NCBI GenBank assembly: GCA_021204545.1
Contig: JAJPZF010000171.1
Coordinates: 1-6,459 of the forward strand
Length of the DNA: 6,459 bases
From: Prevotellaceae bacterium
GTDB taxonomy: Bacteria > Bacteroidota > Bacteroidia > Bacteroidales > Bacteroidaceae
Direction: 5' to 3'
Both the position numbers and the translations under genes were made by a program. This document shows positions 4,858 through 6,459 of the stretch, piece by piece. The notes beneath the pieces were generated by a model. The model made no database searches and was not told the DNA's origin. It worked only from the letters and a program-made list of their open reading frames with translations. Position 1 is the first letter of the stretch. Each line of letters opens with the position of its first letter.

Positions 4858-6090
4858 ATGGTTCTCAATTGGATATGGATAGGCTTCTTCGTTGTCGCCT
4901 TCATTGTAGGGCTGTGCCGGCTGCTCTTCTCGGGCGACGCTGAGGTCTTCCCCGAGATGATGGGAGCCACGTTCACAAGTGCCAAGACCGCCTTCGAGAT
5001 AAGCCTCGGACTCACTGGCACGCTCGCCCTTTGGATGGGCATAATGCGTATAGGCGAGCGAGGGGGAGTGGTCGAGGCGATAGCGAGGGCGCTGTCTCCG
5101 CTGCTCTGCCGCCTCTTCCCCGGCGTGCCTAAGGGTCACCCTGTGTTCGGGCATATCTTCATGAACATAAGTGCCAACATGCTGGGGCTTGACAACGCAG
5201 CCACGCCCCTTGGGCTGCGGGCTATGAAGGAGCTTCAGGAGCTTAACCCCCAAAAGGACACGGCGAGCAACGCCGAGATTATGTTCCTTGTGCTGAACAC
5301 CAGCGGGCTTACGCTCATCCCCGTCAGCATCCTTGTCTACAGGGCGCAGATGGGGGCTGCCATGCCCACCGACGTGTTCATCCCCATCCTTATAGCCACA
5401 GCAATCGCTACTCTTGCAGGCATCGTGATAACCAGCCTTTGGCAGAGGATCAGCCTGCCCAGCAAGGGGATGTGGCTGCTCTGCCTCACGGTCTGCCTCC
5501 TCGTGGGGCTTGCCGCATGGGCAGGGGCTAAGCTGCCAAGGGAGACGCTCAACACGTGGAGCAGCACCATTGCCAACGTGCTTCTCTTCTTGGTTATCCT
5601 GCTCTTCATAGGGGCAGGCATAAGGAGGCGCGTCAACGTCTACGACGCGTTCATCGACGGGGCGAAGGGAGGCTTCCAGACGGCTGTGAGGATTATCCCC
5701 TACCTCGTGGCGATACTGGCGGCAGTGGCAGTGTTCCGCGCCAGCGGCTCGATGGACTATATTATTAAAGGCGTGGAAAGCCTTGCCGAGGCTTGCGGGC
5801 TTAGGTCAGACTGGGTAGCCGCCTTGCCCACAGCCCTTATGAAGCCCCTTAGCGGCAGCGGGGCCCGAGGGATGATGGTGGACGCAATGGCTGCCTACGG
5901 GGCTGACTCGTTCGCAGGCAGGCTCTCGTGCGTGTTCCAAGGGGCTACGGACACCACGTTCTACATCCTTGCCGTCTACTTCGGCTCTGTCGGAGTGCGA
6001 CGGACGAGGCACGCAGTGGCGGCAGGGCTGCTTACAGACCTTGTGGGGGTAGTGGCGGCGATAGCGGTGGCTTACATCTTCTTCGGCTAA
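4858..6090 (+). CDS. Fused SpmA-SpmB nucleoside-recognition (Gate) membrane protein
   Basis: This 410-residue polytopic inner-membrane protein joins what are two proteins in Bacillus, SpmA (about 196 residues) and SpmB (about 178), named for spore core dehydration. The SpmA half (about 1-200) carries the hallmark NISANMLGLDNAATPLGLRAM at N103 to M123. The SpmB half (about 235-410) carries the conserved loop MKPLSGSGARG (328-338) and GATDTTFYILAVYFGSVG (362-379). Hydrophobic segments lie near 3-20, 48-64, 140-161, 172-194, 205-222, 238-254, 278-296 and 386-409. Both halves belong to the Gate domain family, whose substrate is unsettled; transport or ion/nucleotide gating is inference. Nothing here suggests sporulation, so the spore name should not be read as function. 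The flippase gene starts 8 bases after its stop, so the two are probably cotranscribed. ATG at 4858 is supported by the adjacent -7 box. Reading frame is intact throughout. Confidence 0.94.
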   Translation: MVLNWIWIGFFVVAFIVGLCRLLFSGDAEVFPEMMGATFTSAKTAFEISLGLTGTLALWMGIMRIGERGGVVEAIARALSPLLCRLFPGVPKGHPVFGHIFMNISANMLGLDNAATPLGLRAMKELQELNPQKDTASNAEIMFLVLNTSGLTLIPVSILVYRAQMGAAMPTDVFIPILIATAIATLAGIVITSLWQRISLPSKGMWLLCLTVCLLVGLAAWAGAKLPRETLNTWSSTIANVLLFLVILLFIGAGIRRRVNVYDAFIDGAKGGFQTAVRIIPYLVAILAAVAVFRASGSMDYIIKGVESLAEACGLRSDWVAALPTALMKPLSGSGARGMMVDAMAAYGADSFAGRLSCVFQGATDTTFYILAVYFGSVGVRRTRHAVAAGLLTDLVGVVAAIAVAYIFFG

Positions 6091-6098
6091 GCAAGGCT

Positions 6099-6459
6099 AT
6101 GGCTAACCTCAAGCATCTCCTGAAGGACACCGCAATCTATGGGCTTAGCTCGATAGTGGGACGCTTCCTCAACTACCTGCTCGTGCCGCTCTACACCCAC
6201 TGCATGCCCACCTCCTTGGGCGACTATGGTATATGCACCAACGTCTATGCCTACGTTGCCCTTATCCTCGTTATCCTGACCTTCGGGATGGAGACAACGC
6301 TCTTCCGCTTCGGCAGCGACGAGAGGGAGAAGGCAGACACCGTCTTCACGACGTGCTTCCTCACTGTCGCTACCCTCTCCATCCTCTTCTTCGCCCTCGT
6401 CTCAGGCTTCATCACGCCCATCAGCGAGGCACTGGGCTACGAGGCTCACCACAGCTACC
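6099..6459 (+). CDS. Polysaccharide flippase (MATE/Wzx-like), 5' part only
   Basis: An open frame starts with ATG at 6099 (MANLKHLLKDTAIYG) and is still open at the window end after 120 codons, so the C-terminal three quarters are missing. It resembles the oligosaccharide or lipopolysaccharide flippase family (polysaccharide biosynthesis protein, PST/MOP superfamily), which moves lipid-linked sugars across the inner membrane. Seen evidence: an amphipathic N-terminus; a first membrane helix holding GLSSIVGRFLNYLLVPLYT (residues 15-33), typical of this family; a second helix (about 47-64), then FGMETTLFRFGS with an acidic, charged loop; and a third helix (about 84-108). It lies 8 bases after the SpmAB stop. 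A weak AAGG (6093-6096) is too close to the ATG for a normal Shine-Dalgarno, so translational coupling is likely. Which glycan it serves cannot be told here. Confidence 0.85.
   Translation, partial: MANLKHLLKDTAIYGLSSIVGRFLNYLLVPLYTHCMPTSLGDYGICTNVYAYVALILVILTFGMETTLFRFGSDEREKADTVFTTCFLTVATLSILFFALVSGFITPISEALGYEAHHSY

Noticed and set aside
6091..6098. Shine-Dalgarno site for the flippase
   Set aside because: AAGG ends only two bases before the ATG, too close for normal use; coupling to the upstream stop is more likely.

Overview
The window reads as ordinary chromosomal DNA from a GC-rich member of the Bacteroidetes, most likely order Bacteroidales. Three things point there: RuvB and the flippase fragment have the sequence character I associate with that order; there is a clostripain-family (C11) lipoprotein; and three gene starts carry a Bacteroidetes-like -7 promoter box (TAnnTTTG type, here TAnCTTCG) instead of a Shine-Dalgarno sequence. 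The genus cannot be fixed from this window.

Layout. Positions 1-280 hold no gene but a degenerate tandem array with a 23-bp period, which runs to the left edge and stops at the stop codon of the first gene. A membrane sensor histidine kinase follows (281-1465, minus). It is divergent, across 61 bp, from a C11 cysteine peptidase lipoprotein (1527-2687, plus). That gene converges on a two-gene minus-strand unit, ruvB (3749-4786) then purU (2873-3730), and each side has its own rho-independent-type terminator in the 185-bp gap. RuvB is divergent, across 71 bp, from a fused SpmA-SpmB membrane protein (4858-6090, plus). Eight bases after that starts a polysaccharide flippase, cut by the right edge.

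The genes do not form one pathway. RuvB is the Holliday junction motor; PurU releases formate and THF from 10-formyl-THF; the SpmAB fusion and flippase are inner-membrane transport-type proteins; the C11 peptidase is probably envelope-anchored; the kinase senses an unknown periplasmic signal and has no response regulator in view.

I do not see a defence system, mobile element or CRISPR array. The best candidates for something undescribed are the 23-bp palindrome-bearing array, the shared 12-base start element TAnCTTCGCGCC that implies leaderless or nearly leaderless transcripts, and a possible sliding-clamp-binding tail on RuvB.
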